A stretch of 62,467 nt of DNA from Branchiostoma floridae. Lineage: Eukaryota > Chordata > Leptocardii > Amphioxiformes > Branchiostomatidae. Position numbers and translations under genes: made by a program. Under the pieces are notes generated by a model, which worked only from the letters and a program-made list of their open reading frames with translations, was not told the DNA's origin and searched no databases. Shown piece after piece: positions 45,301 to 57,987 of this stretch (positions are counted from its first letter, which is position 1; each line of letters begins with the position of its first letter). The stretch is from positions 12,226,531-12,288,997 of the forward strand of contig NC_049989.1 in assembly GCF_000003815.2 (NCBI RefSeq), given 5' to 3'.

Positions 45301-48300
45301 CAATGTTCCCGTCTTCCCGGGAGCGATATCCAGAGCCCAGTTACCAGAAGGAGATGTGATGATGCTCTCTGAGATGGACGTTTTCAGTAGCCTTGGAACC
45401 AGCACTTCATTGTTACGGATCGCGAGCTCCCTCTCCGCCGGTGGGTCGGACTTGAGAAGGGTCTCAACAACGCCTGTCAACCCGTTAAGAACTTCTGATG
45501 GCAAATCTACCGTGTAGATGGGAAGGTCTCTGATCTCATTGTTGACAACGCGGAAGAAGCCCGCAGGGAGGGATGACGTGGGACTCGCACACTCAACGCT
45601 ACCGCCTACTGTGAAAACCCACATGTTCTCAACTCTCGCAGAAGCCTGGTACAGGGCTTTGGTCAACGTGCGTGTGAATTCCAGGGACTTGTCCTCTCCT
45701 GTCCAGACGTACACGACTTTCAGCGGAGGGCCTTGGCTGGGGATGTCGATCCTGTCACCGACGGGATGCACCATGGCGTCATTGGGTAGCATCCTCTGGA
45801 TAGCACTGGTAAGAGGGCTGGTAGAATCGCCCACGAGGAGCCACTGCTGGCTGTCAGCGTTATGCGCTACAGCAGGGACTGCGCGCGATGGCATTGGCTT
45901 TCTTCCAATGATGATGGAATGGAAGAACTCTTGTGGCGAAGAAACGCTCACAACATCGCTCATCCCTCCATCTGCGAAAAGCTTGCTCCATCCTTCTCGT
46001 GACAGCCAACAGTTGTCCGTCCTGTAGTCATCGTCATACACCCAACAGAGCTCCAGCGACCCAAATACCAGCTCGCACATGTGGAAAGCATTTGTCGGTT
46101 CCATCATGACGAGCCAGCCACCAGGACAGAGAAGACTCTGCATGTTGTTCAGGCCTTCCATCGCGTCCACCGCCGAGTGAAGGGTATCCATACAGAGGAC
46201 GACGTCAAACGTACCAGGAACGAAGTCCTGTGGCTCCACCGCTGCTTCGATGTCTAGCTGTTGGTACTTGACAAAGGTGTAGTCTTCAAGGACTTGGCTG
46301 GCATGTGAAAAGAACGTGGTGTTCAGATCAGTGAAGACGTACTCAATGTGTCCCGCGTCTCCTTGGCTTTTGAGAGGCTTCAGTAGGTAGCGCGCCAGTC
46401 CACCCATGCGACCTCCGACTTCGAGAATCCGAAGGGTTTGTTTACGCTGAAGTGCGGCCTTCACAGCTTGCTCCATGGCATCTGCACAAGCGCGGTAGTA
46501 CATCCTTGTTGTAAGGGAGTCCATGAAGTATTCGGCCAGGCAGTCGGCGGCAAAGAGAATCGGCAGGGCAGCGGAAGGGTCACGAAGACTGGTCGGTAAC
46601 ATGTCCCCGAGCCGCCGCAGCATGCTGAACTCCTGCTCCATCGCCGGGACCTCTTTTCGCACCTCCTCCATGCTCTTGTGGATGTCATCAAGCGACTTCG
46701 AGTCGTCCTTTTCTTTGCCTGCAGCATCGACGATGGTTCTGAGCCTCTGTACGTACCGCTTGTTCCTTGGGTTGACCTCATTTTCGGGGACAGAGTCCAG
46801 TGCGTGTTGAATGTAGGACACCGCCAGACGTTTCAGCTTAGGTAGGGCTCTCTCTGCTGTCTCAATCATCTCCATGTCGTCCCCGTACTGCTCCTGTAGA
46901 CGGTCCTCTTTGAACAGGTCGCAGAAGATACTTGTTGGTGGCAGAGGAGAGGTGACAGGTTGCCATGTTGTTTCATACAGACAGCTGTCTGTGTTTACGT
47001 CTGTCTTGATGCCTGAAACATTTGTCGCTTCAAATCCGTCGATTTGTGCAAGGATCTTGCCCTGGGTAGTCGCCAGTGTTATGTTAGCATGGAATGACAT
47101 GCTGGTACGGGAAACAACCGTGGCGTGAGCTACCATGGGCTCCCCGAGCGGCAGAGAGGGCACGTACATCTTGAATGTGGCGATCTCTGTTGGAAGATAC
47201 AGAGTCGAGCTTGGACCAATGGCAGAGAGGGCAACCTGGAAGCATCCGTCCATGGTTGTTGTTTGGACCCTTTGCTGTGCATCTGTGGCTGGCTTCAGGA
47301 ACCCGATGGCTTCCCAGTCACCCACAAACGCCTCACTCACGACCTGGAACTCAGAGCCGTACAGCAATCCCAACTCACTGAATCGCTGGTAAAATGTTTC
47401 ACTTGTCACTGTTTTCATGTCTTCCGAAGGTGTGGTGTCCAGTCCGCCCTCTGTCCTAGCATCTTCTTGCTTAGTGACAAGGCAGCCCGCGTGCAGTCTG
47501 TCTGTGGCAACCTCTATCTTTCCTCCCTCCTTGGTGTATGTCAGTTGGACCGAGGCTTTGCTTTTGTTGACGTCGCTGCCTTCTGGCCAAACCAGGACTT
47601 GTTTGAACTGGATGTTCTCCAGTGCCGGGTTCTCAGAGCTATCCACGGCCATCTGCACCATGTACTCAATGTATCCCGCCCCTGGGAACACGACACTTTC
47701 GTTCACCACGTGGTCTGCAAGGAAGGGGAACTTTTCCAGGGTGATGTTGCCATTCTGCCCCTTGAAACTGCGGTCCTCCAGACCCAGCCTCCTTTTCTGC
47801 GAGGATTCTGCTTCTTGCCAATGCCGCTGGTGCTGCCAGGCGTATGTGGGAACCGGTGACCATTCAGCAGCGTCCTGGGTGGCGTTTGTCCAGTCTATGT
47901 CCACCCCATTCACGTACAGGGTGGCCAAGGCACGCAGCATGCACTTGTGGTCGTTTTGCTGGCGCTGTCCGCACGGTACGGTGACTTTCATGGGACAGTT
48001 TTCGTGCTTGAGTGTCTGGTTGACTGAAGACAACAGCGTAGCGGAGGCGCCAAGCTCGACGAAAACGCCAGGATTGTGGTTCTGGATGATGGCTTGAATG
48101 GCTGAAGTGAACTTGACCTGACCTCTGATGTTTCCCCACCAATACTGACCGTCAAACTTCCCAGTGTAGTCGCATCCTGTCACCGTTGAGTACATAGGTG
48201 CGCGATCTTGCCCTTTTCCGTTCGCCTGTATGGAAGACATCGCTTCGAGAAACTCATCTTTGATTGGGTCCATGTGGTCGGTGTGGAACGCACAGGAGAC

Positions 48301-51159
48301 GCGCAGCATCTTTACCTTTGTTGGATTTTGATCTTGAAGTGTAGCAATGGCGTCTGTTGACCCTGCGATGGTGACAGATGTAGGTGAGTTGTCGCATGCT
48401 ACTTTCACGCCCTCGCACTTGGCAATGAGCACCTCAGCCTCCGCCTTTGATGCGCGCATGGCCGCCATGCTCCCGGTTCCCTGTAGTTTGGCTTGTTTGG
48501 TGCTTCTGATATGGATAGCCTGGATGGTTTCCTCTAAAGTCAGACCACCACTGGCATAGGCTGCTGCGACCTCTCCCAGACTATGCCCGACGATCACATC
48601 GGGAGAAACGCCCCAATGCTTCAGCAAAGCAAACAAGCCCAGCTGGGTGAAGAGTATGGCGGGTTGGGAGACAATCATGTCATCCAGGGTGAGCTCTGCG
48701 GTGCCGTCGCTTGAAGTGAACAGCCCGGTCTTCTGTAAGAGGGACCATCCACTGACTCGTGCGAAGATCCGGTCACATGTATCAACTGTATCCATGAACA
48801 CAGGCTCCATCTGATACAGCTTCCTCCCCATGTCGTCCCACTGTTGCCCTTGACCGGGGAAGACGAAGCAAACTTTTGGGCGGGAACTCTGTGCTGTTCC
48901 AGTGATGACATCATCGGCAGCCATCTTGTTGACGTAACCCTGCAGGCCCTCTCTGGTCTTGGCGCCAGAATTGGTCACGACGGCCAGTCTGTTTTGATAG
49001 TGGTTTCTGCGCGTGGCTACCCACGAGGAAACGTTGATGGCATCCTTCTCATCTTTGTACGTCAGCCACTTGGCGGAAAGGTCCCTGAGGGCGTCCGGAG
49101 ACTTTCCGCTGAGCGGCAGAATGATGAAGTCACCTTCTTGATCACTTGGTCCAAACTGCCATCCCCTCTTGTTGTAGGACTGACGTACCGACTTTTTAGC
49201 GCTGTTCTCTTCCATGATCACATGAGCCAGGGCTCCTCCAAATCCAAAACTGTTGACGCCGAGGGTCACCTTCTTGTTGTCAGGAAAGGTTTCCACCTCA
49301 GTTTGCACTGAGATGCCGAGCTCGTCAAAGTCGGCTTTGGGGCTCGGCTTGGTGTAGTTGACGGAGGGACAGAGGGCTCGCCTGTCCAGCATCAGCGCAG
49401 TCTTGATGACACCCACCATGCCTGCTGCGCACTCCATGTGCCCAAAATTGCTCTTGGCAGACCCAATCTTCAGTGGAGAGGCTGGACGTCTACCGAAGGT
49501 TTTACCAATGGCTTCAGCCTCCGCAGGATCCCCGACGGGCGTGCTTGTTCCGTGCGCCTCGACGTACATGACGCTTGAGAGAGGGACTCCGAAGCGGGCG
49601 TAGGTTGTCCTCATCAGCTTCTCCTGTTCACCGGAGGACGGCATGGTGATGCTCTGACTGAAGCCGTTATCGGATATAGCACTCCCCCTGATGACGCTGT
49701 ACACGTGATCTCTGTCCCGTATGGCGTCGCTGAGAGGCTTCAACAAGATGGCGCCGAACCCTTCACTGCGGACGTAGCCGTTGGCAGATGCGTCAAACGG
49801 ACAGCTGAATCCGTCAGGTGACAGCACCCCCATGGCGCTGAACGCCACCGTTACCTCCGGCATCAGGAGCACGTTGGCTCCCTCGACGATGGCGACGCTG
49901 CATTCTTTGTTCCTCAAGGAGGAACACCCTAAGTGTAGGGCTGTCATGGACGCCGCGCACGCCGTGTCTACGGCAAGGCTCGGGCCCTTTAGATTGAAGG
50001 CATAGGAGATTCTGTTGGCGGCCACGCTGTGCGCAACACCTGTGTTTGCATACGAGTTGAAAAGGTGTTTGTCATCGGCCATGTTCAAAGCGTAGTCCAT
50101 CATGCCTATTCCCACAAACACACCACACGACTCAGACACACTCTCAGGCGTGATACCTGCATCTTCAAACGCCTCGTACGTCACTTCCAGCAGGTGGCGC
50201 TGCTGGGGGTCCATCATGGCGGCCTCACGAGGCGAGATCTTGAAGAAGGTGTGGTCGAACATGTCGATGTCGTCCACAAAGCCGGCCCTGCGCGTGACGT
50301 GGGTGCCTGGCTGGTGCGGGTCGGTGCTGTGGTACACGTCGAGGGACCATCGCTCCGCTGGAACCTCCGTGATGACGTTTCGTCCTTCGCTGATGACGTC
50401 CCAAAACTTAGAGGGGCTGGTGGTACCGCCGGGCATCCGACAACCTGGGGAGGGTACGAACTTACAAGTGACTTTTTTACAGTGTAGACTATTATAGTTT
50501 CGATCCATTTTTAACGAATGCGGTATGATTATCGTTAAGCAAAACTGCTGCAACGAAAGTTTCCGAGCAATAACCATAGAGAAATGGCACGGACACAATG
50601 AAATTGAATGACCAGTAAAACTTCTCATAATGACAGTAAGTGGAACAAGAAGGAATGCACTACGACTTTGATCCCGACCAGCCCCAACCTAGGTCGGTGC
50701 TGGGTTGGAAGATGCCTGGAATCGTCCGATTGTAGCCCCAGTTTATCCGAGTAGAATATGACTTTACCGACGATTTCTACAAATTCTATCATCAGCTAAC
50801 TTAAAGATATGGTCGGGATAAGGTCGGGCGGCCATATGGTTTGCTATTTATAATAGGGGCTAGAAGTGGAGAAAGTTGATACTGTCGACATGTCGTGCGT
50901 TGCCCCGCCGCCAGGGGGGGCATTGAAAGTATCGTGATGAAATGTGCGGTAACGCTCACAGTTTGAATGGGACACTTAATGACACACAAATGAGGACAAA
51001 AGACGTGTTACGTTTCTCTGTTTTAAAAGAGTGCGTGTGAAAGGGGGACTCACCGATTCCGACGACAGCTATGGGGAGGTTGTAATCAGTCTCGTGCAGT
51101 TCGCCGGGCTGTTGGCAGGTGTCGTGCATGACTGCACGGCCTTTGGGTTCAGGAGGCAT
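42362..51159 (-). CDS. Highly reducing type I polyketide synthase (animal FAS-like PKS)
   Basis: Four coding exons: 51054-51159, 43624-50444, 43297-43381, 42362-42630; phases agree, giving 2426 residues. KS: active Cys about 198 (VDTACAAS), His 333 (EAHGTSTPVGD), His 371 (KSNFGHMECAAG). AT: Ser 657 (GHSLGEVAAAYASG); CAFHTDH fits malonyl-CoA. DH: His 947 (DHVVNESVVFP, Glu where the HxxxGxxxxP motif has Gly), Asp 1101 (DGCFQ). MT-like region about 1300-1600 with an altered SAM loop (LEVGGRMGG). ER: NADPH motif HSACGGVGQAAIQ near 1882. KR: TGGFGGIG near 2086, Ser 2216/2217, Tyr 2230 (YVAANS). ACP: Ser about 2379 (GVDSL). No thioesterase follows the ACP, so product release is by an unknown route. 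Animal relatives make defensive or pigment polyketides; the product cannot be read here. A 5' UTR exon begins at 51203 after acceptor TCTGTCCACAG. Confidence 0.92.
42738..43196 (-). repeat. 80-bp tandem repeat in a polyketide synthase intron
   Basis: About 5.7 units of exactly 80 bp (anchor ACGGTTGG at 42841, 42921, 43001, 43081, 43161). Units alternate between a GGTTTACGAATCC/TTTACAGATC form and a GGTTAACGAATCC/TTTAAAGATC form. It lies between the ACP exon and the preceding 85-bp exon. Confidence 0.95.
50630..51050 (-). other. Polyketide synthase intron 1
   Basis: The intron runs 50445-51053 (donor ATCG|GTGAGT, acceptor CTCCCCAG|GT). It holds a near-palindromic stretch around 50690-50830 (CCCGACC and GGTCGGG words) and nothing else recognisable. 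Confidence 0.6.
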
Positions 51160-51834
51160 GGTGCTCGTCCTTCTGTCAAGACTGTCGTTTCACCAATGAC
51201 GACCTGTGGACAGAAATAGCCATTCATAGAAAACAAGATGGCGCCTGTGTGACGTCAAGTTCCAACATGGCACCGCCCTTGGACTCCGGCGAAAACAAGA
51301 CAGTCAACCAAGTGAAAAAAAAAGATTTCGATAAAAAAATAACAGAGCAATATTGTAAACGGGAGTATAACATATATTCAATGGTTAACCAAAGTCCAAA
51401 GTGATCATACATTTTAGATTGGCAAACTATATCAACTAATTACTGGTATTTGTTTATCTACTTGAATTCATCACAAAGTGATTGGGAGGGCAAAACCGGT
51501 TCGAACTACCTTTACAAGTCCCCCCCCCCCTCACATAAAAGTAACGCCAACAACGTGCAGAAAGTAAAATTTGAGAACGAAAACATATAAGATACAGAAC
51601 GTATGAATATAAAACCTTAAAGCTACACATGAGTTACAGATGCTACACCCACGCGAAATAGACCAAGTACAAGGAAGATCAAGACTGTAGAGTAAACTGA
51701 ATCTGTCAGCTCACTGTCTGACACTCAGTGGCCTAAATATTACTTATAATCAAAAACAACTATCAAAACATAAAAAGGGACCCGTCACTAAGTGGACCAA
51801 CACTGTCACAAGGATAATGCATAATGGTAAGTAA

Positions 51835-52170
51835 AGCTAAGGGCACAACCCGCCGTACGTGCAAATACGTGCTGTCTACGTGCCAAAGCGCGGGCAATCT
51901 TTTGGGATCCGTAAGTGGCAAGTACCGCCTCCGTACGAACTCGTAGAGAATCCGACGGATTTTGGAGCACGCAGACACGCCGTAGAACCTTACGTGCAGG
52001 CAGAATTTTGTCCGCCATCGGGCTGCGGATTCGCCCCGCACGTGCCAGGACGGGCGACGCGCCCGCCCTGTACAGCCTGAACGTTTTCAGAAATACGTGG
52101 CGGACGTGGCCTCAAAAAGAAAAAAAAACATAGGGACAAATTGCACGTACGGCGGGTTGTGCCCTTAGCT
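51835..52170. mobile_element. MITE with 3-bp TAA duplication, complete
   Basis: Ends AGCTAAGGGCACAACCCGCC and its perfect inverse GGCGGGTTGTGCCCTTAGCT are flanked by TAA on both sides. Three-base target duplications suggest the PIF/Harbinger superfamily (inference). The partner copy is at 7300-7599. Confidence 0.85.
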
Positions 52171-52220
52171 TAAGTGAAGACGTCAGAGGACGTAGTCAAC
52201 CTGGTAGAGACGCAATTAAG

Positions 52221-53322
52221 TACCGGTGTGACAGCGATCTCGCCCCCCCCGGCGATCTCGCCCCCCCCCCCCCCCCCGGGGGGGCGAGATCACTGGCGTT
52301 TTCGCCTCCCTTTAGCGTTTTCACCTGGTACTATACTGCACCTGGGGAGTAACGTATATGGTGTGTTACCTGGTACCTATATGGCACCTTATTACCGTAC
52401 CGTAAGATGTTATACCTCGAAAGTCGATATTATATTGTTCGGTGCAAACATGACATTGAAATGAAAAAAGACAATTTTTGCAGCTGAGGTGGCATAAAAC
52501 AGTGCTACTGCGAACGTATGAATCAACACCGTCTATGGTACGGAATACGTCAGCTATATGTTTTCAATTTGTCACGGTGTTTTCTTTGTTGTGCTGGAAA
52601 CAGTTCCAAAGCACTAACAAAAACACACGTGAATAATAGTTTCTCATTATAAACACTATCTACGCGCAAGTTGATATAGCTGTTGCTAAATGCTACACAA
52701 ACACTGGTAAAGTACCTGTCTTAAGAAACACGGGTAAATGCATCAGTTCCTAAATACTAGAAAAGACAGTCATGTTGGAGGTGAAGATATCCCTTGGCCA
52801 GGTGCATATACCAAAATGTGCGTTATTCTAATTAATACCTAATATTTGCATAATTAATAAAGACATTACATAGTTCTTTTGTGGTCACTTCATTGTAGAG
52901 ACTTCATATTGGAGATATATAGGTTGCTTGAGGACAGGTGAATACAATGAAATACATCTTATGTCAAGACTCAGGTATATGCAATAATGGGAATACAAGG
53001 GACCAAACCCTCCTTGTCTGAAACAAGTTCAACTATCTTGTTACCATGTAATTACGTTAATATTGATACTATGAATGGAGTTATGTATCAAACTCGTGTA
53101 CTTATATCATTCTGAAACTACATTTTGTGATTTATACCAATCAACTTCTAAAATGTCATGTAAACCCGTTTTTTTGGGGGGGGGGGGCGAAATCGCTAAA
53201 GGGGGGCGAGGTAGGGGGGCGAGATCACTAGCCGGGGAGGGCGAGATCGCTAGTGATTTCGCCCCGGGGGAGATCACGGGGGGGCGAGATCACGGGGGGG
53301 CGAGAACGCTGTCACACCGGTA
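52221..53322. mobile_element. Inverted-repeat element with GGGGGGCGAGATC arrays
   Basis: Ends TACCGGTGTGACAGCG and CGCTGTCACACCGGTA are perfect inverted repeats about 1.1 kb apart. Just inside each end are tandem (C/G)-runs with CGAGATC(A/G)C units (52235-52290 and 53170-53310). The middle is AT-rich. It lies in the inferred 5' intron of the polyketide synthase. Confidence 0.8.
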
Positions 53323-54923
53323 AAAACAACGGCCAAGTGAAATGTAACCTGCCCACCCGGAAGTAAAGGCAGTGCACGCAACAACATTCAGGTGTAAATC
53401 TACACCGACTCGACAAACATTAATTTATCTTCTACCATAAGGTATCAGATGTGATACATTCCTTTAAACTACTATACAATTTCCCTCTTTACTGTCGGAC
53501 ACGCGTGAATCTTTGTGATTCTGTCAAGATTTTTACGTACAACTTGGAGAGAATTTTTGTGTTCAGTGACCTTATCCGACAAACCCCACCTCTACCCCTG
53601 CCGTCAGGCAACAATAATAGCTCACAAACTGCTTTACTCAGACCAAGGCCCAAATCCTGCAAAAGTTCTCCCATCCGAAGTAGCTTGAATAATCCCGCAA
53701 AACAAAGACACTAACAACTAATCCTTAAAGGAGACCTTGGGATGATAGGTCTTAATACAGTTGGCTTAATAGTTAGCAAGATGTGTTAGCTTTCTAGGAA
53801 AATGTCCTAGCGACCGATTTTTGAAACTCCCTTTTCTATACACTCTGTCTAAAAGCCAGAAATGAAGCAATAGAATATCTAAAACAATCACCGAATCTGA
53901 GGATGACAAACTCAAGAACACATTCCGGCTAATTTGAAGGGGAGAAATATCGAACGGCAAGCTTAAGGTGAATTCTGTTACAATACACTTTTCTCCTCAA
54001 TCGCACCTTGAAAGTTTCAAACAAGAAACGACGACGGCCACAAGATTAGGCACGAATATCTGGAATATTGATGCAGTCAGAATTCCAAGAATGCACTAGA
54101 AATACCCAGGAATATACAAGAATTCATTCAGACGGCATTCCGGCTCATTTAGCCTCTCGCGTGAAAGAATAATTGAAGTCTTGTCCTCGGACAAAGGAGG
54201 TATGACACACCTTCTTTCTATTCCTTGAAGTAACTTCCTCTTCAAAGAACTAGAACTAAAGTTGACATCTATCCCTGTAACGCACAGACGAATAACCACT
54301 TACCTTTCGTAGAACTATAATAGAACATTGACAATTACTCTACAAAGAAAATTCTAGATTCTGGGAAAATTATAGGCCGCAGGGTGGGTATAGCTTGGGG
54401 TGGGGTTGGGGGTCGTGGTCGCAAATGCACAGACGGGTAAGTAAATAAACTGCGGTAAATTGTCCAGTGGCGCAAAACGGCGCAAATCGGTGCAATTTGT
54501 CGACTGGAGTTGTCATTTGTTTCAACTTTCCAATAAAAAAAAGCACAAATCGCGATGGGCACAAAATCTCGTGCAGTTTGTATATCTTATAATATCTTAC
54601 CAATGCTACGTTAAGTACCATAGGTAAACATGCTTCATTTTGCAAATCTATTTTTGATGCATTTAGAAAATATACTTCCTGAACGTTCGCTAATTCATTG
54701 GCAACACTTGCAAATGCGCCAATGTGACCGCAATTGAAAATTGGCACAAATTCGCAGAGTTAGGGCAAACAATTTCCTCGCGCAATTTGTAATTCAGCGG
54801 GATAACGCTTTATCGGTAAGAGTTGCTCCTGTCCAAAATACATTGATCTTATAAGCATTTCCACTACATTAAGTTACTTATGCCTTACCATCTACCACGT
54901 TTTCTTTTAAAGAAGCGGCTTAC

Positions 54924-54993
54924 CTTTGAGCGTACTTCTTGAAGCAGATCGGTCACAGAGTATTGGAGAGTGTTTCTCTGCGCTCTTTTTATA
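54924..54993 (-). promoter_or_regulatory. Candidate polyketide synthase promoter and 5' UTR exon
   Basis: On minus, TATAAAAAG starts at 54993. A transcript beginning about 30 bp later would make a 40-bp exon ending at a good donor CTCAAAG|GTAAGCC (54924), able to splice to 51203. The box, spacing and donor are visible; the link to the gene is inferred. Confidence 0.45.
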
Positions 54994-54999
54994 CTATCT

Positions 55000-56729
55000 C
55001 ACGACAAAAGGCTCGACACAAATGTCGAAAACAAGATATCAACTTGCAACATGTTTTTGATCATCTCGGGCCACTATTGGTTGAAAAATACGAAGGAGCG
55101 TGTTTTTCTCGCAGAGTTTCCTCGTAGTCCGCATGAAAAACAAACCTACATATCACCTCTGTATTGTTACATAACTTCATAACAACCTCGACATAACAAA
55201 GGTGTTTACTAAGCTCAAGTTTCTTCCAGGAAGGAACGGGATTTGGCTCATACCCAGCTTGTCCACTTGTCCCAAACAAAAAGCAACGCCATTAGAACAA
55301 TGACCACATATCATATTACCAGGGTCAATGTTGAATCAACAGCCAATAACTTAGCTTAGTCCACGTGCATAGCCTAGTTCAAGTCTATGCATATACAACG
55401 GGCGTTCAGAACAAATGCTCAGAAAGGAAAGATATCTGTACATAATACCCAATGCCTGCAATGGTCTGTAACTGTAAGACTATAGAGGCGTTATCAATCT
55501 TTCTAGTTTCTACGTGGTTTAGAAACGCCATATACACCAATATTTTCTTACTTTATTGTGAATTTGTATATGGATGGTATGTTTATGGTCTTTTTCCTGC
55601 GTGCCATATTGTTTTGTTCAGTTAACTGTTACATAAAACAATGATCGACCACAGGAAGTATGCTTACACTGCAACGTTACATTTGATATTTGTCATGCTA
55701 ATAATCGTGGATCGTTATAAACTCAAACTCAGCTTAATTCAGAAAGTAGGGGTCCTTACCGGGATGGTGGTGGCAGAAAAACGAGCATCTTTAATACGGG
55801 ACAAATTACGCCAGGCATTATAAAAGTACGTGGGTCAAAACCTGTACGCACCTCGGTGATATATCAACTTAACGTACTGATAGCCTCAATTGCTGCCCCC
55901 CCCCCAACCATCCCCACCCCCACCCCCAGCCCACACACACCTTGCACGTGTTTTAAAGTTTTCGTCTTTATTATTGTTTTTCTTCTAACACGCGAGCGAT
56001 AAGAAAACAGTTAACAAAGCTGTTTACCAACTTGAAGCTTAAATTTCTTCCAGGAAGGAATTGGCTTTGGCACAAACCCACTTCGTCTAAATGTCACTAA
56101 TAACGTCATTAGAACAATGACCACACATCATATTACCTGGTCAGTCTAGGCATGTACGAGGGGCGTTAGAACCACACAGCGTTATGTTTATAGAGTGTTC
56201 AATGTCAGGGTCGACTTAGGGCCGACTGGATCAAACCTTGTGTTTTGTTGTTGACAAGCTGCATAAGTTATCAGAATAGAGTGACAGGATAAATTTGCTA
56301 ACAAAACGAATTTTCCATAAGACTGCTGAATTTTGTACGAAAGAAGGAACGTTACGTTTTTGCCAAGACTTGAAATCTTGTGACGTTCGCACTACGAAAT
56401 GGGCCCTAGATAAAGCTGCACCAAATAGAAAGAAGCATAAATCTTGTCTTGTATTGGCAACCTGCCACTTTGAGTCTAAACACCTGGGGCAGTGTGTGCA
56501 AACAACGCGAGCGTTTCTTCCTCCTTTTCCGCCACCAAAATCACGTATCAAGTGTTGTTGTAAAGAAAGAAGTACGCAAATACGTTGTTGATACATGACA
56601 GCTTCCTACATCGGTACAACATAGTAACCTTTGCTTATATCTCAGTGTTAAGCTTGTCTGAGTTAACGCAAAGTCAGCCGACTGTTCGGCGGGCCACCAT
56701 AGGCGCGATTTACTCGAGAAACTCATTCG
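55000..56729. other. Intergenic, no gene recognised
   Basis: Segments 55200-55330 and 56010-56145 are similar (CAGGAAGGAA, GGCTTTGGC/GGCTCATAC, CATTAGAACAATGACCACA), showing a local duplication. No coding support. Confidence 0.45.
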
Positions 56730-56738
56730 ACCCGCGGG

Positions 56739-56923
56739 TAGCCTGGATACCAGACCCCAGCCCTATCGTGTTGTGGTCTGACCCAATGAGATAGGCCTTC
56801 TTCTCTAGTTTGCCCAAATAGTGGGCAAAATTGCCACGAATAGAACAGCAGCAGGGTCAGCAGGAGGCAATCTACACCCCTACCATATTTTTGAGATCGG
56901 GCTGGGGTCTGGTATCCAGGCTA
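56739..56923. mobile_element. TAGCCTGG element with 9-bp target duplication
   Basis: Ends TAGCCTGGATACCAGACCCC and its inverse are flanked by ACCCGCGGG at 56730-56738 and 56924-56932. Same family as 25949-26110. Confidence 0.9.
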
Positions 56924-57751
56924 ACCCGCGGGTGGTTACGTTACTTCCTCATTGCTATCAGTTTTTTTCTGATCGAAACACTTGGCAAGAGACCGTAACT
57001 CAACAATCTTTGCCGGGTCACTAGCCGCCTTTTGTCACCGAGTCGGCGACCTCTGGACGACATTTGAGCCACCTTTGGGCGACCACAGCTCTCAGTCGTA
57101 AAACCTGCGATACATGTCAATCAAACGCCGGCCGAATTTCAAGATCGGATAGAGCTCGCCAAATGTCAAAACCGCCAAGTGTCGACCGCATTTTTTTGCT
57201 GAAAATCTGCCCCGTTTAAAATTAAACGGGAATCGTGCGACGCCTGTCCAACACTAATGATTTTAAATCCCCCATGAGCTTGTAGCATGGTAGCATCTCT
57301 TAGGCATGGGCGAATTGAGAATCGACTAACCCGGTATAAAAAGCCGATATTTGGATCAACTTTAGTTTCTGAGTTGTCGGAAATATGTAGGGCATAAGTG
57401 GGTTTGACGCGCAAACTGGAAACTGCAACATTAAGACGAATTTTTGAGATAGACCAAGCCAATAACAAAATCTCATATGAAAAGTTCAAAAATCATGCAC
57501 AGTTTACAGAGACTCACGTACGATCGGCCGAACGTTTGAAAATCGCGGTTTCGCCAGGACGTCGGTAGTTCTTCGGCCGAAAATGCCCACGATATTTGGA
57601 GCTCGGCAATACGTCGCCCGCGCGAGGTTAATTCTTGATTTGTGAGAGGGGCTTAATGGAAACGTTCTCTAACATTCCTTTAGGTCCCATTTCCACTTGA
57701 CGGCGACCACTGGGGGATCGCTGATAGAACAACAGCGTGATAGATTGCTTA

Positions 57752-57987
57752 GGCCCCCTTTTCACTAGACGGCGATCGCGATGTACTCTCACTGCGACCT
57801 GAATAGGATACGTGTAATATTTGATTTCCTACTGGGTATATCATACAGCATGTAAAAGTGTGACTGAGGACAACAAAACACACAAAGTGTGAATAAAATC
57901 GTTTCTATACAATTCGTTGAGCGATCTGTAAAATTTGAGGTCGCAGAGAGAGCGCGGCGACAGCGCTGTCCTAGTGGAAAGGGGGTA
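57752..57987. mobile_element. MITE related to 39797-40049
   Basis: Ends GGCCCCCTTTTCACTAG and CTAGTGGAAAGGGGGTA with TTA on each side. Internal words GTAAAAGTGTGACTGAGG, CAAAACACACAAA and AATTCGTTGAGCGATC match the other member. Confidence 0.65.

Noticed and set aside
43625-50497. Many plus-strand ORFs of 60-244 codons opposite the polyketide synthase, for example 47125-47859
   Set aside because: They are antisense shadows of a GC-rich coding exon. None shows family motifs, and the minus-strand frame carries the complete catalytic set.
50445-50628. N-terminal extension of the large synthase reading frame to an ATG at 50628
   Set aside because: It crosses a good acceptor (CTCCCCAG|GT). Joining 51054-51159 restores the KS start IAVVGIG-CRMPGG in phase.
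56295-56591. 98-codon plus-strand ORF with several cysteines
   Set aside because: No recognised domain, no splice or promoter support, and opposite-strand ORFs of similar length occur in the same place.
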